A stretch of DNA of 6,463 bases, from positions 1-6,463 of the forward strand of contig JANWYM010000251.1 of the NCBI GenBank assembly GCA_025055355.1, read 5' to 3'. This DNA comes from Abditibacteriales bacterium (lineage in GTDB: Bacteria; Armatimonadota; Abditibacteriia; Abditibacteriales; JANWYM01). The position numbers and the translations under genes were made by a program. Positions 5,365 through 6,463 of the stretch are shown in pieces. Numbering within the stretch: the first letter of the stretch is position 1; every line of letters begins with the position of its first letter. The notes under the pieces are model-generated. The model was given only the letters and a program-made list of their open reading frames with translations, did no database searches and was not told the origin of the DNA.

Positions 5365-6342
5365 TCACACCTTCTCCCTCTGCACCGACCCCAGCAACCC
5401 GCTGGGGCGCACGAGCAGCACGACGATGAGGATGAGAAACGCGATGGCGTCGGCATAGTTAGAGATGTCCACACCGCTCGCGCTTTCCTTCGCCATGCCC
5501 AACCGCATCAGAATCGGCGGCAGCCAAAGCGTGTTGGCGATGACGAACGTTTCCGCCAACCCCATCAGCAACCCGCCCAACACCGCGCCGGGGATGTTCC
5601 CGATGCCGCCCAACACGGCGGCGACGAACGCCTTCAAGCCGGGCAGCACACCCATGAGCGGGTCAATGCTCGGCTGGTAGAGCGAGATGAGGATGCCGCC
5701 CGCCGCCGCCAGCGCGGACCCCAGCGCGAACGTGAAGGAGATCACGGCGTCGGTATTGACGCCCATCAGCGCGGCGGCTTCGCGGTCCTGCGCCACCGCC
5801 CGCATCGCCTTACCGATTTTGGTGTGAAGCACGATGAAGCGCAGCAACAGCATCAGCGCGAACGCCACGACGACAATGACGACCTGCGTGTTGGTGATGA
5901 TGAGGAACGAGCCTTTGTATTCCCACTCGACGACGGGCTTCGTTTCTATCACGTCGGGGAACGATTTGGGGTCGGCGCCGAACACGAGTTGTCCACCGTA
6001 TTCCAACAGAAAGGAGACGCCGATGGCGGTAATGAGGGCGGTGAGGCGTGGCGCCTGCCGCAGCGGGCGGTAGGCGAAACGCTCGATGGTCATCCCCACC
6101 AGCGCGCACAGCCCCATCGCTATCAGAAACACCGCCGCCGCCCGCCACAGCGACGGGTGTTCCGCCGTGCGCAGCGCGTTCGCGGCGAAGTAGCCAAAAA
6201 ACGCGCCCAGCATATACACGTCGCCGTGCGCGAAGTTAATGAGGCGCAAAACGCCATAGACCATCGTGTAGCCCAACGCGATGAGGGCATACACGCTACC
6301 CAAGACGATGCCGATGGTCAGCTGCTGAAGCCAGTCTGCCAA
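5365..6342 (-). CDS. livH: Branched-chain amino acid ABC transporter permease LivH
   Basis: This is an inner-membrane permease that should pair with LivM. Hallmarks (numbered from the longer TTG start at 6393) are ALIALGYTMVYGVLRLINF (36-54) followed by AHGDVYMLGAF, RPLRQAPRLTALITAIGVSF (109-128), the ATPase-contacting loop GKAMRAVAQDREAAALMGVN (194-213), GLKAFVAAVLGGIGNIPGAV (252-271), and the end AFLILIVVLLVRPSGLLG (318-335). I place the start at TTG 6342, giving 325 residues beginning MADWLQQLTIGIVLGSVYAL, which matches usual LivH N-termini. The in-frame TTG at 6393 adds 17 residues, about half of them encoded by the adjacent 8-bp array, and is less likely. Neither start has a clear Shine-Dalgarno. 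It is the first gene of the visible cluster; livM follows 289 bp later, after an array and a MITE-like element. Confidence 0.93.
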   Translation of the reverse strand: MADWLQQLTIGIVLGSVYALIALGYTMVYGVLRLINFAHGDVYMLGAFFGYFAANALRTAEHPSLWRAAAVFLIAMGLCALVGMTIERFAYRPLRQAPRLTALITAIGVSFLLEYGGQLVFGADPKSFPDVIETKPVVEWEYKGSFLIITNTQVVIVVVAFALMLLLRFIVLHTKIGKAMRAVAQDREAAALMGVNTDAVISFTFALGSALAAAGGILISLYQPSIDPLMGVLPGLKAFVAAVLGGIGNIPGAVLGGLLMGLAETFVIANTLWLPPILMRLGMAKESASGVDISNYADAIAFLILIVVLLVRPSGLLGSVQREKV

Positions 6343-6359
6343 GAAGACGAGGCCCGTGA

Positions 6360-6455
6360 GCAGGTTAGCAGGTTGGCACTTTGAACCTGCCAACGTGCCA
6401 ACGTGCTAACGTTGTAACGTGCCAACGTGCTAACGTGTCAACCTGCCAACGTATT
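6360..6455. repeat. 8-bp tandem array (AACGTGCY), 12 units with an inverted start
   Basis: Twelve consecutive 8-bp units run from 6360 to 6455 in strict register. The first three (GCAGGTTA, GCAGGTTG, GCACTTTG) are inverted relative to the following nine (AACCTGCC, AACGTGCC, AACGTGCT, AACGTTGT, AACGTGCC, AACGTGCT, AACGTGTC, AACCTGCC, AACGTATT). The switch of orientation at 6383/6384 could form a hairpin. The array occupies the region just upstream of livH, where promoter and ribosome-binding signals would be expected; I recognise no promoter in it. Confidence 0.85.
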
Positions 6456-6463
6456 ACGGCTGG

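Noticed and set aside
2121..6342. Urea transporter (urtBCDE) identity for the permease/ATPase cluster
   Set aside because: LivH lacks the long N-terminal extension typical of UrtB, and no urease or urea-related genes are nearby. The solute still remains unproven.
5824..6384. 186-residue open frame antisense to livH
   Set aside because: Charged, low-complexity shadow of the hydrophobic permease coding strand; no domain recognised.
6360..6455. Possible CRISPR array
   Set aside because: Units are 8 bp and contiguous with no unique spacers, and no cas genes are present.

Overview
The window holds six protein-coding genes, all complete. On the + strand are a GNAT-type N-acetyltransferase and a cytosolic class C beta-lactamase/esterase-like serine hydrolase. 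Convergent to them, on the - strand and read from right to left, is a four-gene livH-livM-livG-livF cluster. It encodes the two permeases and two ATPases of a branched-chain amino acid type (HAAT family) ABC importer. No periplasmic binding protein gene (livK/livJ type) is visible; it may lie beyond the right edge or elsewhere.

The DNA is GC-rich, Shine-Dalgarno sequences are weak or absent on most liv genes, and the intergenic spaces are crowded with small repeats. That fits a repeat-rich, probably uncultured bacterial lineage. I cannot name the phylum from the sequence alone, and any placement would be a guess.

Layout: 1-50, a 10-bp tandem array; 65-532, GNAT; 541-585 and 622-697, two hairpin-forming inverted repeats; 709-1848, serine hydrolase; 1845-2050, a degenerate copy (A) of a MITE-like element; 2066-2089, a hairpin between convergent genes; 2121-2825, livF; 2834-2893, an inverted 8-bp array; 2899-3681, livG; 3724-3747, a second 8-bp array family; 3732-5075, livM; 5081-5279, an intact MITE-like copy (B) with 19-bp perfect terminal inverted repeats and a 7-bp imperfect flanking duplication; 5286-5358, another inverted 8-bp array; 5365-6342 (or 6393), livH; 6360-6455, a long 8-bp array at or upstream of the livH start. 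No gene-free stretch exceeds 300 bases.

The genes are ordinary families; the unusual part is what lies between them. Every liv junction carries a short-period array of one of two families, mostly arranged as inverted halves. The MITE-like copies sit exactly at gene boundaries: copy A supplies the stop codon of the hydrolase, and the direct repeat flanking copy B contains the livM start codon. LivM also carries about 120 extra residues of predicted membrane sequence near its C-terminus. I see no evidence for a new defence, RNA or biosynthetic system.
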